Shown: one piece after another, positions 1 through 8,138 of the stretch
How the letters are laid out: each line of letters begins with the position of its first letter
How positions within the stretch are numbered: the stretch's first letter is position 1
Assembly (NCBI GenBank): GCA_017523755.1
Contig: JAFWWA010000030.1
Coordinates: 24,816-88,815 of the forward strand
Length of the DNA stretch: 64,000 nt
Reading direction: 5' to 3'
Source of the DNA: Christensenellaceae bacterium
Lineage (GTDB): Bacteria > Bacillota > Clostridia > Christensenellales > Christensenellaceae
The notes under the pieces: model-generated
Database searches by the model: none
Told to the model about the DNA's origin: nothing
Seen by the model: only the letters and a program-made list of their open reading frames with translations
Translations under genes and position numbers: made by a program

Positions 1-785
1 TGCCTAAGGTCGCTGTAGGAGCGGGCACGGTGCTTACACTTGAGCAGGCCAGGATGGCTGTAGACGCAGGCGCGAGGTTCATAGTAGCTCCCGGCTACGA
101 TCCCGATCTGGTAGAGTTCTGCCTGAAAAAGGGAGTGGACGTAGTCCCCGGCGTTTCGACACCGTCGGAGGTAACGACGGCGATGAAGGCAGGGCTAAAA
201 GTCCTAAAGCTTTTCCCGGCAGAGTCCATAGGCGGGACCAGGACCCTGAAGGACCTGGCGGGGCCGTTCCAGAGCATCAGATTCATAACGACGGGCGGGA
301 TGAGCCTCGAGAATCTGGGAGAGTATACGAGGCAGAAAAACGTCCTTGCCGTAGGCGGGAGCTTCATGGCTCCTTCCGCCCTCATTTCCGCCGGCGATTT
401 CGAAGGCATAACCGCTCTTACGAAGACCGCCGTTAAGGAGATGTTCGGCTTCAAGCTGATACATATGGGCATAAATGCCAAGGATAAGGACCAGGCACGC
501 GAATGGGCTATGCTCATGAACGCGCTGTTCGATTTCCCGGCGAACGAGACGGCGATATCGTACTTCGCCAGCACTGACATAGAGATAATGAGCGGCGGCG
601 GAAGGGGAGAGAAGGGACATATCGGCATAGGCACGAACTGCCTCAAGAGAGCGCTCACCTGGCTCGAGGAGAAGGGATATTCGCCCAATCTCGAGACGGC
701 AAGATACGACGCTTCGGGCAGGATGACCTTCATATATCTCGATAAGGACATATGCGGCTTCGCTGTGCATATAAACCAGAGATAG
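1..785 (+). CDS. KDPG/KHG aldolase fused to a VOC-like domain (5' end outside window)
   Basis: The frame is open from the left edge (codons in phase with base 3), so the start lies upstream. The N-terminal part is a 2-keto-3-deoxy-6-phosphogluconate / 4-hydroxy-2-oxoglutarate aldolase (Entner-Doudoroff or uronate catabolism): it has VGAGTV, then VVPGVSTPSE, and VLKLFPAE with the Schiff-base lysine near base 208. Plain KDPG aldolases are about 210 residues and end soon after the VGGSFMAP strand. This one continues about 110 residues into a segment (HMGINA near 465, GHIGIGT near 620, FAVHI at the end) resembling a glyoxalase/VOC fold. Aldolase call is firm; the VOC call and its role are inference. 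Confidence 0.88.
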   Translation, partial: PKVAVGAGTVLTLEQARMAVDAGARFIVAPGYDPDLVEFCLKKGVDVVPGVSTPSEVTTAMKAGLKVLKLFPAESIGGTRTLKDLAGPFQSIRFITTGGMSLENLGEYTRQKNVLAVGGSFMAPSALISAGDFEGITALTKTAVKEMFGFKLIHMGINAKDKDQAREWAMLMNALFDFPANETAISYFASTDIEIMSGGGRGEKGHIGIGTNCLKRALTWLEEKGYSPNLETARYDASGRMTFIYLDKDICGFAVHINQR

Positions 786-807
786 GGCATGCGCATAAAG
801 TGACATG

Positions 808-845
808 AAGGGCTTTCCTCATTGAACGGAAAGCCCTTTTCCTTT
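808..845 (+). terminator. Rho-independent terminator
   Basis: An 11-bp stem (AAGGGCTTTCC at 808-818 with its complement at 828-838) is followed by a T-rich run. It ends the aldolase transcript. Confidence 0.85.
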
Positions 846-865
846 ACCCCGGGCATATATATGTG

Positions 866-894
866 TTTAAGTTTTCACGAGAAAATGTTATTAT
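866..894 (+). promoter_or_regulatory. Candidate sigma-A promoter for the GNAT/PHP/dnaX run
   Basis: TTTAAG at 866-871 and TATTAT at 889-894 are separated by 17 bp, just after the aldolase terminator and about 25 bp before the next ribosome binding site. Confidence 0.5.
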
Positions 895-920
895 AGGATG
901 AGAAATATTTTAGGAGCGGC

Positions 921-1313
921 ATGATGATCCAGATAGTACAGAGCACAGATGAGGAAAGAGCAGCCATAAGGCGCGGAGACGGGGACCTTTCATACGATCT
1001 CAAGGACGAGAACGGGAAGATCGCGGCGGCCATCAACGCCAGGATGTTCGGAGATACCCTGGAGATAGAAGATTTCGTGTATGACGACATTGCGAGCGGA
1101 GCGCTGGTGTTCGACGTGGTCATGCACTACGCCATGGAAAAGGGCATGGTGCGCATGGTCATAAACGAATACGACGAGGAGAAGATCGGATTCCTGAAGA
1201 GGTATGACTTCGAGGAGGTCTACCGTGAGGGGACGCTCTGCCATATGAAAAAGAAGCTCCTTTCGGTGCACGAGTACGTGCGCGAATACGTGATGAAACT
1301 GGACAGACACTGA
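921..1313 (+). CDS. Small GNAT-like N-acetyltransferase
   Basis: A 130-residue protein with a ribosome site TAGGAG about 6 bp before ATG 921 (a second ATG follows directly). The C-terminal part, with a GFLKRYDFEEVYREG-like stretch followed by a basic strand, looks like the end of a GNAT fold where the last helix and strand pack. The classic acetyl-CoA loop (Q/RxxGxG/A) is not clearly visible, so it may be degenerate. It stands 34 bp upstream of the PHP gene and is probably cotranscribed with it. Substrate unknown. Confidence 0.5.
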   Translation: MMIQIVQSTDEERAAIRRGDGDLSYDLKDENGKIAAAINARMFGDTLEIEDFVYDDIASGALVFDVVMHYAMEKGMVRMVINEYDEEKIGFLKRYDFEEVYREGTLCHMKKKLLSVHEYVREYVMKLDRH

Positions 1314-1347
1314 TATACAGTCCTATATAATGATTGCGAGGTAGACA

Positions 1348-2640
1348 ATGGATAAACTCAATACTTTTATCGAACAGCTGAATGCCCCTGAAAAGGAAGA
1401 CAGGTTAAGAGCCGCCGAAGAGATCGCGGGGATGATAAAGAGGGGAGAGATCCCTGCCCCCGAGAGGAACGAGGACACGAACAACCACGTCCATACGACA
1501 TATTCCTTCTCTCCGTATTCCCCCGCTAAGGGCGTATACATGGCATATATGAGCGGGCTCAGGACCGTAGGCATCGTCGACCACGACGCCATAAACGGAG
1601 CTGAGGAGTTCATAAGGGCCGGCGAGATATTCGGCATAACGACCACGATAGGCATGGAGATCCGCGTCAATTTCGAGAGCGTGGGATATAAGGGGATAAA
1701 CCTCAACAACCCCGATCAGCCTGGAACGGCATACATCACCTTCCAGGGCGTGCCCCACGACAGCATAAAGAAGCTCGACGCCTGGCTCGCGGAGAACGTG
1801 AGGAAGTACCGCCATATACGTAACAGGAAGATGGTGGAGAATATAAACGGCCTCGTCAACAGGCTCGGGGTATCCCTCGACTATGACAGAGACGTGCTCC
1901 CGATATCGATGGCCCATGATGGCGGCGGAGTGACCGAAAGGCATATCCTTTTCGCTCTCACGCACAAGCTCATGGAAAAATACACGACGGGTGAGGAGAT
2001 GCTCTCCTTCTTCGAGAACGATATGGGGATAAAGGTCAAGGAATCGGCCAGGAAGCTCATCCTTGACAGGGCATGCCCGATATACGACTACGATGTGTTA
2101 AACCTCTTAAAGAGCGAATTCGTTTCAAAGATGTTCGTCCCGGCTACGGACGAGCTGGTGGACGTTAAGGAAGCCGTGAGGTTCGCAAAGGAGATAGGAG
2201 CCATACCCTCGATATGCTACCTGGGAGACGTCGGTGAATCGGTGACAGGGGACAAGAAGGCTCAGAAGTTCGAGGACGAGATACTCGATGACTATATCCC
2301 CGTCATAAAGGAGATAGGCTTCGAGGCTCTGGCTTATATGCCCTCGAGGAACACGGACGAGCAGATAAAGCGCATAGACGCCCTCTGCAGGAAGTACGAT
2401 TTCCTCCAGATAAGCGGAGAGGATATCAACCAGCCGAGACAGAAGTTCGTGTGCATGAAGCTCCGCGAGCCCGGATTCAAGCATCTTGAGGACGCTACAT
2501 GGGCGCTCGTGGGACACGAATACGCGGCTACAGAGTGCAAGGAGAACGGTATCTACTCCGACAAGACGAAGAAGGAATACCCGGTCATGGAGGACAGGAT
2601 AGCCGCCTTCAAGAAGATAGGCCTCAGATACAGAAGATAA
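1348..2640 (+). CDS. PHP-domain metal-dependent phosphoesterase
   Basis: A 430-residue protein. Residues about 45-110 carry the N-terminal PHP signatures: HVHTTYSFS (metal-binding HxH), VGIVDHDAINGAEEF (DHD) and GMEIRV. These are conserved in the polymerase-and-histidinol-phosphatase superfamily, which binds two or three metals and cleaves phosphoesters. The length exceeds single-domain PHP proteins (about 280); the middle third is probably an insertion or helical domain. It ends 10 bp before dnaX and is probably cotranscribed. Substrate is unknown; histidinol-phosphatase function is not supported because no his genes are nearby. Confidence 0.75.
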   Translation: MDKLNTFIEQLNAPEKEDRLRAAEEIAGMIKRGEIPAPERNEDTNNHVHTTYSFSPYSPAKGVYMAYMSGLRTVGIVDHDAINGAEEFIRAGEIFGITTTIGMEIRVNFESVGYKGINLNNPDQPGTAYITFQGVPHDSIKKLDAWLAENVRKYRHIRNRKMVENINGLVNRLGVSLDYDRDVLPISMAHDGGGVTERHILFALTHKLMEKYTTGEEMLSFFENDMGIKVKESARKLILDRACPIYDYDVLNLLKSEFVSKMFVPATDELVDVKEAVRFAKEIGAIPSICYLGDVGESVTGDKKAQKFEDEILDDYIPVIKEIGFEALAYMPSRNTDEQIKRIDALCRKYDFLQISGEDINQPRQKFVCMKLREPGFKHLEDATWALVGHEYAATECKENGIYSDKTKKEYPVMEDRIAAFKKIGLRYRR

Positions 2641-2650
2641 AAGGAAAGAC

Positions 2651-4201
2651 ATGGCTTCATACAGAGCGATATACAGACAGTTCCGCCCGAGAAGGTTCAG
2701 CGAGATAACAGGCCAGAAGACCGTGGTAAAGGTCTTAAGGAATCAGGTAAGGACAGGGAGCCCTGCCCATGCCTATCTTTTTGCGGGCCAGAGAGGGACC
2801 GGAAAGACGAGCGCGGCGAGGATACTCGCGATGGCTCTCAACTGTCTCGATCCTCACGACGGTGAGCCCTGCCTTGAATGCGCCAACTGCCGGGATGCCC
2901 TTCAGGACAGCATGATAGACATCATAGAGATCGATGCCGCGTCGAACAACGGCGTTGACAACGCGAGGGACATAAGGGAAAAGGTGAACCTGGTCCCGGT
3001 GGCAGGCAGATACAAGATATATATCATAGACGAGGTCCACATGCTTTCGCCTGCCGCCTTCAACGCTCTTTTAAAGACGCTCGAGGAGCCCCCGGAATAT
3101 GCCGTTTTCATACTGGCTACGACGGAGCTGCAAAAGGTGCCCAGGACCGTGCTTTCAAGATGCCAGAGATTCGATTTCAAGTCCCTTACGGATGCCGAGA
3201 TCGAGGGAAGGCTCGAAGAGGTGGCGGGGCTTATGGGGCTCACGTATGAGGAAGAGGCTTTAAGGGAGATAGCAAGGGCTGCGGGCGGAGCCATGAGAGA
3301 CGCCCTCTCCATACTCGAGACCTGCATAGACGATAAGAACAGCGTGACCCTTTCAAGCGTGTCTGATTCGCTCGGGCTCGCCGGAAAGGAAAGGATCAAA
3401 GCCCTCATATCGGCTCTTGACAGCTTTGACGGAGGACAGGCGATATCGGTGCTGAGAGAAGCGGAGGACGACGGAGCTCAGCCGGGCCAGGTGGTGTCTC
3501 AGCTCATACAGGTGATAAGGGACAGGCTCTTCGGTTCATACGTAAAGGGAACGGCCTCGGATGAGGAGACGAAGGAAGCCATAAGGAAGCTCGATATCCT
3601 TCAGGATGCCGAGACTCAGATGAGGACGGCTGTCAGGCCTTCGCTCATAACAGAGATAGCGATGATGAAGCTCACGCTTCCCGAAAGGGGAGACTCGTAT
3701 CTGAGCGAGGAGTCGAGGATACTCAAGCTCGAGCGCCGCATGGATGAAGCTGAAAAGCTTATGAGGAGCGGAGCCCTGAAAGCGCCCGCAAAAGAGGCTT
3801 CAAAAAAGGAAGAAAAGCCCCGTGAGATCAGGCAGGAGAAGCCTGATGAGGATAAGGGGGCATTAAATGAAAACGCCGAGGACCTGTGGAACACCATAAA
3901 GAACGCGGTAAGGAAAGAGGACCCGATGCTCTACGCCCTCATAAAGACCGTATATGCAGAAGGCCTTGCAGGTTCGGTGCTGACGCTCGGTTCCACGCAC
4001 AGGGCGCTCTTAAAGGGCTTAAGGTCAGGAAAGGAACAGTGGGACGCGCTTATGTCCATAGCGGCATCGGCTGCGGGACGCAAGCTCATAATAGATATAG
4101 GGGATGACGAGGAGGAGCAGGGAACGCCGGCGGACGACGACAGCGAGCTCCCGTTCTCGGATCTCCCGCTTGAAGACGATCAGAACTACTTAGGTCAATG
4201 A
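2651..4201 (+). CDS. dnaX: DNA polymerase III subunit gamma/tau
   Basis: The clamp-loader ATPase that opens the sliding clamp and couples polymerases at the fork. The 516-residue protein starts MASYRAIYRQFRP, typical of the family. Walker A GQRGTGKTS lies at about 46-54; zinc cysteines at 65, 74, 77 and 80; Walker B IIDEVHML at about 125-132; and the SRC arginine-finger motif at 169-171. AAA+ and collar domains extend to about residue 360. A charged Lys/Glu linker follows, then a tau-type C-terminal region. It is followed by ybaB and recR in the common bacterial order. The linker contains a potential programmed frameshift site (separate entry). Confidence 0.97.
   Translation: MASYRAIYRQFRPRRFSEITGQKTVVKVLRNQVRTGSPAHAYLFAGQRGTGKTSAARILAMALNCLDPHDGEPCLECANCRDALQDSMIDIIEIDAASNNGVDNARDIREKVNLVPVAGRYKIYIIDEVHMLSPAAFNALLKTLEEPPEYAVFILATTELQKVPRTVLSRCQRFDFKSLTDAEIEGRLEEVAGLMGLTYEEEALREIARAAGGAMRDALSILETCIDDKNSVTLSSVSDSLGLAGKERIKALISALDSFDGGQAISVLREAEDDGAQPGQVVSQLIQVIRDRLFGSYVKGTASDEETKEAIRKLDILQDAETQMRTAVRPSLITEIAMMKLTLPERGDSYLSEESRILKLERRMDEAEKLMRSGALKAPAKEASKKEEKPREIRQEKPDEDKGALNENAEDLWNTIKNAVRKEDPMLYALIKTVYAEGLAGSVLTLGSTHRALLKGLRSGKEQWDALMSIAASAAGRKLIIDIGDDEEEQGTPADDDSELPFSDLPLEDDQNYLGQ
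3802..3861 (+). other. Candidate -1 programmed ribosomal frameshift element in dnaX
   Basis: Bases 3802-3808 are A AAA AAG in the dnaX zero frame, the same slippery heptamer used in E. coli dnaX. A -1 shift gives only five further codons before TGA at 3823-3825, so the product would end near residue 391 as a gamma-like protein. Downstream, GCCCC 3817-3821 can pair with GGGGC 3857-3861 (8 nt after the heptamer), enclosing a perfect 7-bp stem 3827-3833/3841-3847. A purine-rich AGAGG lies at 3793-3797. The structure is predicted by eye. Confidence 0.5.
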
Positions 4202-4214
4202 AAGGATAAAGGAA

Positions 4215-4559
4215 ATGGCAAAAAGAGGTGGCTTTGGATTCCCAGGCGGCGGGAACATGCAGAGCATGATGCAGCAGGCTCAGAGGATGCAGCAGCAGCT
4301 TCAGAAGATACAGGAAGAAGCAGGCGAGAAGGAATATGAGGCTACTTCCGGAGGCGGTATGGTAAGAGCCATCGCCAACGGAAAGAAGCAGGTGGTAAAG
4401 GTCGAGATAAAGCCCGAAGCTGTAGATCCCGATGATATCGAGATGCTCGAGGACCTCATCGTTGCGGCCGTTAACGAAGCTCTTAACACGGCAGAGGAAT
4501 CGATGAACAGGGAAATGAGCAAAGTGACCGGCGGGATGAATCTCGGAGGACTCATCTGA
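4215..4559 (+). CDS. ybaB: YbaB/EbfC family nucleoid-associated protein
   Basis: A 114-residue DNA-binding dimer. The N-terminus is Gly-rich and then strongly Gln/Met-rich ([17 protein letters not shown]). The typical core follows with [20 protein letters not shown] and a NEAL...ESMNREM helix. Members coat DNA and are nearly always encoded between dnaX and recR, as here. The ribosome site AAAGGA lies just before ATG 4215. The stop codon overlaps the recR start in TGATG, implying translational coupling. Confidence 0.93.
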   Translation: MAKRGGFGFPGGGNMQSMMQQAQRMQQQLQKIQEEAGEKEYEATSGGGMVRAIANGKKQVVKVEIKPEAVDPDDIEMLEDLIVAAVNEALNTAEESMNREMSKVTGGMNLGGLI

Positions 4560-5155
4560 TGGCAGGACTTGATCCGCTCATCAGGCTCCAGGAGAGGTTC
4601 GCGTCTCTTCCGGGTATCGGTCCCAAAAGCGCCATGAGGCTCGCGTATCATGTCATAAACATGCCTCAGGATGAAGTGAAGGAATTCGCGCAGGATATGT
4701 ACAGGGCGAGGCTCGCCATAAGGTACTGCACCGTGTGCGGAAATCTTACGGACGGCGAGAAGTGCTCCATCTGCGAGGATGAGACGAGGGACAGGAGCAC
4801 CGTATGCGTCGTAAAGGACGTAAGGGACATCTGGGCAATAGAGAAGACACAGGAATACAGGGGCGTATATCATGTGCTGGGCGGAACGATCTCTCCCTTA
4901 AGAGGGATAGGTCCCGATGACATAAGGATAGCCGAGCTCATTGAGAGGGTCAGGGAAGGCGGTATAAAGGAGATCATACTCGCAACGAACCCCGACGTCG
5001 AGGGTGAGGCCACGGCGGTATATATCTCGAAGCTGATATCTCCGATGGGAGTAAGGCTCACGAGGATAGCCCACGGAGTGCCCGTAGGCGGAGAGCTCGA
5101 ATACACTGACTCAGTGACTCTTGGAAAAGCTCTTGAAGGAAGGACGGCGTTCTAG
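4559..5155 (+). CDS. recR: Recombination mediator RecR
   Basis: A 198-residue protein, normal length. It has an N-terminal helix-hairpin-helix ([16 protein letters not shown]), a four-cysteine zinc finger at residues 57, 60, 69 and 72 (CTVC...CSIC), and a Toprim domain beginning [14 protein letters not shown]. RecR acts with RecO/RecF to load RecA at single-stranded gaps. It overlaps the ybaB stop by one base and precedes a bofA-family gene by 8 bp, the same neighbourhood as Bacillus and clostridial chromosomes. Confidence 0.97.
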   Translation: MAGLDPLIRLQERFASLPGIGPKSAMRLAYHVINMPQDEVKEFAQDMYRARLAIRYCTVCGNLTDGEKCSICEDETRDRSTVCVVKDVRDIWAIEKTQEYRGVYHVLGGTISPLRGIGPDDIRIAELIERVREGGIKEIILATNPDVEGEATAVYISKLISPMGVRLTRIAHGVPVGGELEYTDSVTLGKALEGRTAF

Positions 5156-5163
5156 ACCGCGGT

Positions 5164-5403
5164 ATGGATATACTTATATATGCGGTGATCATACTTGCAC
5201 TGGTCCTTGCGGCGAAGCTGCTTTTCTCATCGGTGCGTTTCGTTTTCAAGATGCTCATAAACTCGCTCGTCGGTTTCGTGCTCCTCATATGTCTGGCCGC
5301 GCTGGGCGTAAGGGTAAGGATAGACCTTATCACCTGCCTTATAACGGGCATACTGGGGATCCCCGGTGCAGTCATAATATTCATCATCTCAAGATTCATG
5401 TAG
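5164..5403 (+). CDS. BofA-family (pro-sigmaK processing inhibitor-like) membrane protein
   Basis: A 79-residue protein that is almost entirely two or three hydrophobic segments. The C-terminal GILGIPGAVIIFII stretch is the typical end of BofA-family proteins. In Bacillus subtilis BofA inhibits the sigma-K protease during sporulation. The gene directly follows recR, as in spore formers. Family membership also occurs in organisms not known to sporulate, so this does not prove sporulation. It is probably the last gene of the dnaX operon, since a terminator follows. Confidence 0.8.
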   Translation: MDILIYAVIILALVLAAKLLFSSVRFVFKMLINSLVGFVLLICLAALGVRVRIDLITCLITGILGIPGAVIIFIISRFM

Positions 5404-5420
5404 ATGAGACGGAAATACCT

Positions 5421-5459
5421 AAGATATCCGTTCCCCTTCAGGGAGCGGGTATCTTTTTT
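5421..5459 (+). terminator. Rho-independent terminator of the dnaX-recR-bofA operon
   Basis: AAGATATCCGTTCCCC pairs with GGGAGCGGGTATCTT around a TTCA loop, with small bulges, followed by a T run. Confidence 0.85.
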
Positions 5460-5489
5460 CTGCCTTTTTAAGTTTTTTCTTCGCCCCTG

Positions 5490-5517
5490 TTGATTTTTTT
5501 CCGTATATGTGTATAAT
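5490..5517 (+). promoter_or_regulatory. Promoter of the HMA/ZIP operon
   Basis: TTGATT at 5490-5495 and TATAAT at 5512-5517, spacer 16 bp. Transcription would start near 5524, inside the inverted repeat GTTAGC-AGCG-GCTAAC (5521-5536). Confidence 0.75.
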
Positions 5518-5520
5518 GTA

Positions 5521-5649
5521 GTTAGCAGCGGCTAACTGCCGGTGAATATCGCCTTTGCCGGTGAGATACCTCCTTACTCCTTCCGGCAGTCAGCCATGCC
5601 TGATCCCTTATCCTTTCCGTTCATAGAGGGATCGTAACGGGAAACGGAG
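5521..5649 (+). promoter_or_regulatory. Structured 5' leader of the HMA/ZIP operon, candidate riboswitch or metal operator
   Basis: About 135 nt separate the promoter from the first start codon. The leader has a 6-bp inverted repeat at 5521-5536, which could be an operator at the start site. A perfect 8-bp pairing joins ACTGCCGG 5535-5542 to CCGGCAGT 5583-5590. A 7-bp hairpin joins GATCCCT 5602-5608 to AGGGATC 5627-5633. Inside its loop, CCGTT 5617-5621 can pair with AACGG at 5636-5640 or 5643-5647; the latter overlaps the Shine-Dalgarno GGAG (5646-5649). I could not match it to a named riboswitch class. Confidence 0.5.
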
Positions 5650-5657
5650 ATGATCAT

Positions 5658-5912
5658 ATGATAAAAACAGTACTTAAGATAGACGGTATGATGTGTTCTA
5701 TGTGCGAGGCGCATATATGCGACACGATAAGAAAGGCAGTCCCTTCCGCCAGGAAGGTAACGGCGGACAGGAAGAAAAAGGAGGCCTCGCTTATAACTGA
5801 GACTGAGCCTGATCTTAAAGCCCTAAAGGACGCCATAGATGAGACAGGCTATACATGTCTTGACATCGGATCGGGACCTTACGTTAAAAAGGGTCTTTTC
5901 GGTCTGTTATGA
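5658..5912 (+). CDS. Heavy-metal-associated (HMA) domain protein
   Basis: An 84-residue single-domain protein. The GMMCSMCEAH motif at about residues 10-19 gives the CxxC that binds a soft or transition metal in CopZ/HMA domains. The body fits the ferredoxin-like fold of about 70 residues. A short tail (GPYVKKGLFGLL) follows. It overlaps the ZIP transporter start by 4 bp (ATGA), so the two are coupled, suggesting a metal carrier or sensor for the transporter. The metal cannot be told from sequence. Confidence 0.8.
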   Translation: MIKTVLKIDGMMCSMCEAHICDTIRKAVPSARKVTADRKKKEASLITETEPDLKALKDAIDETGYTCLDIGSGPYVKKGLFGLL

Positions 5913-6688
5913 GGGCCGTCACGGCAGGACTGCTGATCCCGTTCCTAGGGACCGCGGCAGGATCGGCCTGCGTCTTCTTTTTAAAAAAGGATCTTAAGAC
6001 CGGTATAGAGCGCGCCCTTACGGGCTTCGCCTCAGGAGTCATGGTGGCTGCATCGATATGGAGCCTCATTTTGCCTGCTGTCGAGCAGTCTTATGACAAA
6101 GGGAGATGGGCCTTTTTACCGGCCTTTCTAGGTTTCTGGGCGGGCATATTGTTTCTTCTCCTCCTGGACCATGTGATCCCGCATCTCCACAGAGGCATAG
6201 AAAAGGCCGAGGGACCTAAGAGCCGTCTTACAAGGACAGCCATGCTGGTTCTCGCCGTCACTCTCCACAATATCCCGGAGGGTATGGCCGTAGGTGTGGT
6301 CTATGCCGGTCTCGTTTCCGGGACCGGGAATATAACCGCTGGAGGCGCATTGGCGCTTGCGCTGGGCATAGCGATACAGAATTTCCCCGAAGGGGCAATA
6401 ATATCCATGCCTCTTTACGCTGAGGGCAGGAGCAGGACGTCGTCGTTCCTTCTTGGAGTCCTTTCGGGAGCGGTGGAACCGGTATTCGGGGCACTGACCG
6501 TGATCCTGACCGGACTCATCGTCCCTGCAATGCCTTATCTGCTGTCGTTCGCGGCAGGAGCAATGCTCTACGTGGTAGTGGAGGAGCTCATACCCGAGAT
6601 GTCTGCAGGCGAGCATTCGGATATCGGAGTCATCGCTTTTGCATGCGGGTTCAGCCTGATGATGGCGCTCGACGTGGCTCTCGGATGA
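5909..6688 (+). CDS. ZIP-family divalent metal transporter
   Basis: A 259-residue membrane protein with about eight hydrophobic segments. The two characteristic metal-binding helices are present: HNIPEGMAVGV (about residue 116) and QNFPEGAIISMP (about 153), as in ZupT/GufA transporters for zinc, iron or manganese. A short His-containing loop (DHVIPHLHRGIE) precedes them. It is translationally coupled to the HMA gene and sits under the structured leader; together they form a two-gene metal operon. Transport direction and ion are inference. Confidence 0.9.
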   Translation: MRAVTAGLLIPFLGTAAGSACVFFLKKDLKTGIERALTGFASGVMVAASIWSLILPAVEQSYDKGRWAFLPAFLGFWAGILFLLLLDHVIPHLHRGIEKAEGPKSRLTRTAMLVLAVTLHNIPEGMAVGVVYAGLVSGTGNITAGGALALALGIAIQNFPEGAIISMPLYAEGRSRTSSFLLGVLSGAVEPVFGALTVILTGLIVPAMPYLLSFAAGAMLYVVVEELIPEMSAGEHSDIGVIAFACGFSLMMALDVALG

Positions 6689-6740
6689 TCGAGCTCTCTG
6701 TCCTACATATAAAACTTTAAGTTATCCTCCATATGAAAAA

Positions 6741-6768
6741 CAGCCGCAGGTGCTCCTGCGGCCGTTTT
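6741..6768. terminator. Bidirectional terminator between the convergent ZIP and S41 genes
   Basis: GCCGCAGG (6743-6750) pairs perfectly with CCTGCGGC (6755-6762), with A-rich sequence on the left and T-rich on the right. Confidence 0.85.
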
Positions 6769-6789
6769 ATACTAAATACCTTTGTATCG

Positions 6790-7974
6790 TCAGTCGAGGA
6801 TCTGCAGGGCAGCCTGGAGCTGCTCATCGTCCTCTATCGTGCCGGATCTTGTCGGGGATGACTTTAAAAAGTCGGGCTGCAGGCCCTTCCCCTCTATGAG
6901 CTCTCCTTTAGGTGTATAGAACCAGGCTGACACGAGCTTTAATCCGTCGCTTGAATTCTGAAGATCGACATAGGAGAAGTAGGGGGCTTTTCCGGCGGTC
7001 TTCGTGCCAACCGTCCTTGCCGCCCCGTTGTCATGGAGAGCCGCGGTGAAGACCTCGGCGACTCCCGACGTCCCTCCGTCGGTTATGATGACTATATCAC
7101 CGTCAAAAAGCACGCCTGTCATCGCGTTCCATGTCTTCTCGTCCTTTCCCTTCGCCTGGGCCATGAGCCCTGCGTCTATGAAAAGATCCGCGGCATCACA
7201 GGCCTGGCTGACGAAGCCTCCGCTGCAGTTCCTTAAGTCTATGACTATATCCTTCACGTCTTCCTTTTTTAAAGCTTCGACCGCGGTCCTCAGCTGGGAA
7301 GCGCTGTTCTGTGAGAACTCGAAGACCTTTATCATACCGGTCTTGTCTGACACCATGTCGGTGAAGACCACCTGATACTGCTCTGTCTTACGGGTGATGG
7401 CGATGTCATGCTCCTCACCGTTATTGACCGTCACGGTGACTTTCGTGCCGTCCTGTCCCATGAGGCGGAGGACGCCCTCCTCCACGGTCATGAGCTCTGT
7501 CCTCATCCCGTCGATCTTCGATATCGAGTCTTTCTCGTTTATCCCCGCGTTGGCGGCAGGACTGTCCGCAAAGAGCTTTATGACCTCGAGATATCCCGTA
7601 TTCTGGTTCTTCATGAGCATCATGCCCTGTGAGATCGAGCTCCCGTCGGCCCCGCTCCCCAGAAGTCTGAAGAGGCTGCCCGGGTAGTAGGCGCTGTAGC
7701 CGTCCTTAAGGGAGGTCACCATGCCTGACTTCGCGCCTTCGAGGACTGCCCCGTGGTCCGCTCCGTTAACGGAGTAGGTCTTTAATGCATGATCTATCTC
7801 ATCGAGCTCGAAATAGGACATTATGTCGGAGTATTCCTCCTCGCTTATATATATGTCGTTTTTCGTTCTGCCCTTCGTGAGCTTGTAGGTCACGAGCGCC
7901 GATACGGCTGACGCGGTGACGAATACCGCTATGAGAAGGGCTGTGACTTTCTTCTTATCCATGATCCTTTTCAC
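6790..7974 (-). CDS. S41-family C-terminal processing peptidase, membrane anchored
   Basis: A 394-residue serine protease of the CtpA/Prc type. An N-terminal membrane helix spans about residues 10-30. A PDZ domain lies around 118-195 (SPAANAGINEKDSISKIDG). The S41 catalytic core shows VIDLRNCSGGF, the nucleophile in GGTSG (Ser303) and the general-base lysine in TAGKAP (Lys329), 26 residues later as usual. The GTG start at 7974 has no strong ribosome site; ATG 7962 is an alternative. It probably processes exported proteins. Monocistronic; convergent with the ZIP gene. Confidence 0.9.
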   Translation of the reverse strand: MKRIMDKKKVTALLIAVFVTASAVSALVTYKLTKGRTKNDIYISEEEYSDIMSYFELDEIDHALKTYSVNGADHGAVLEGAKSGMVTSLKDGYSAYYPGSLFRLLGSGADGSSISQGMMLMKNQNTGYLEVIKLFADSPAANAGINEKDSISKIDGMRTELMTVEEGVLRLMGQDGTKVTVTVNNGEEHDIAITRKTEQYQVVFTDMVSDKTGMIKVFEFSQNSASQLRTAVEALKKEDVKDIVIDLRNCSGGFVSQACDAADLFIDAGLMAQAKGKDEKTWNAMTGVLFDGDIVIITDGGTSGVAEVFTAALHDNGAARTVGTKTAGKAPYFSYVDLQNSSDGLKLVSAWFYTPKGELIEGKGLQPDFLKSSPTRSGTIEDDEQLQAALQILD

Positions 7975-8063
7975 AAAATCCCGGTTTTTTCTTGATTATA
8001 CACAAAGAAGCTGCTTTATTCAACATGCCGTCCCCGCTGCCCGGGGAATAATGTTTTACGGTT

Positions 8064-8118
8064 AACTGTTGTAACATGAAACAGTTTGTGCTATTAATAA
8101 TTACAGGATAAAACTGTT
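8064..8118 (+). promoter_or_regulatory. Candidate operator of the MarR regulator
   Basis: AACTGTT at 8064-8070 and AACAGTT at 8080-8086 form a perfect 7-bp inverted repeat with a 9-bp gap; a third AACTGTT lies at 8112-8118. They sit just upstream of the marR-type start and fit autoregulation by a dimeric winged-helix protein. Confidence 0.45.
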
Positions 8119-8138
8119 GAAAGGAACGGTGATCTTAA

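Noticed and set aside
5164..5403. BofA-family gene as proof that the organism forms spores
   Set aside because: The family occurs beside recR in organisms not known to sporulate, and no other sporulation gene is in the window.
5521..5649. NiCo (czcD) or yybP-ykoY riboswitch identity for the metal operon leader
   Set aside because: I could not find the conserved junction sequences of either class, so only a generic structured leader is reported.
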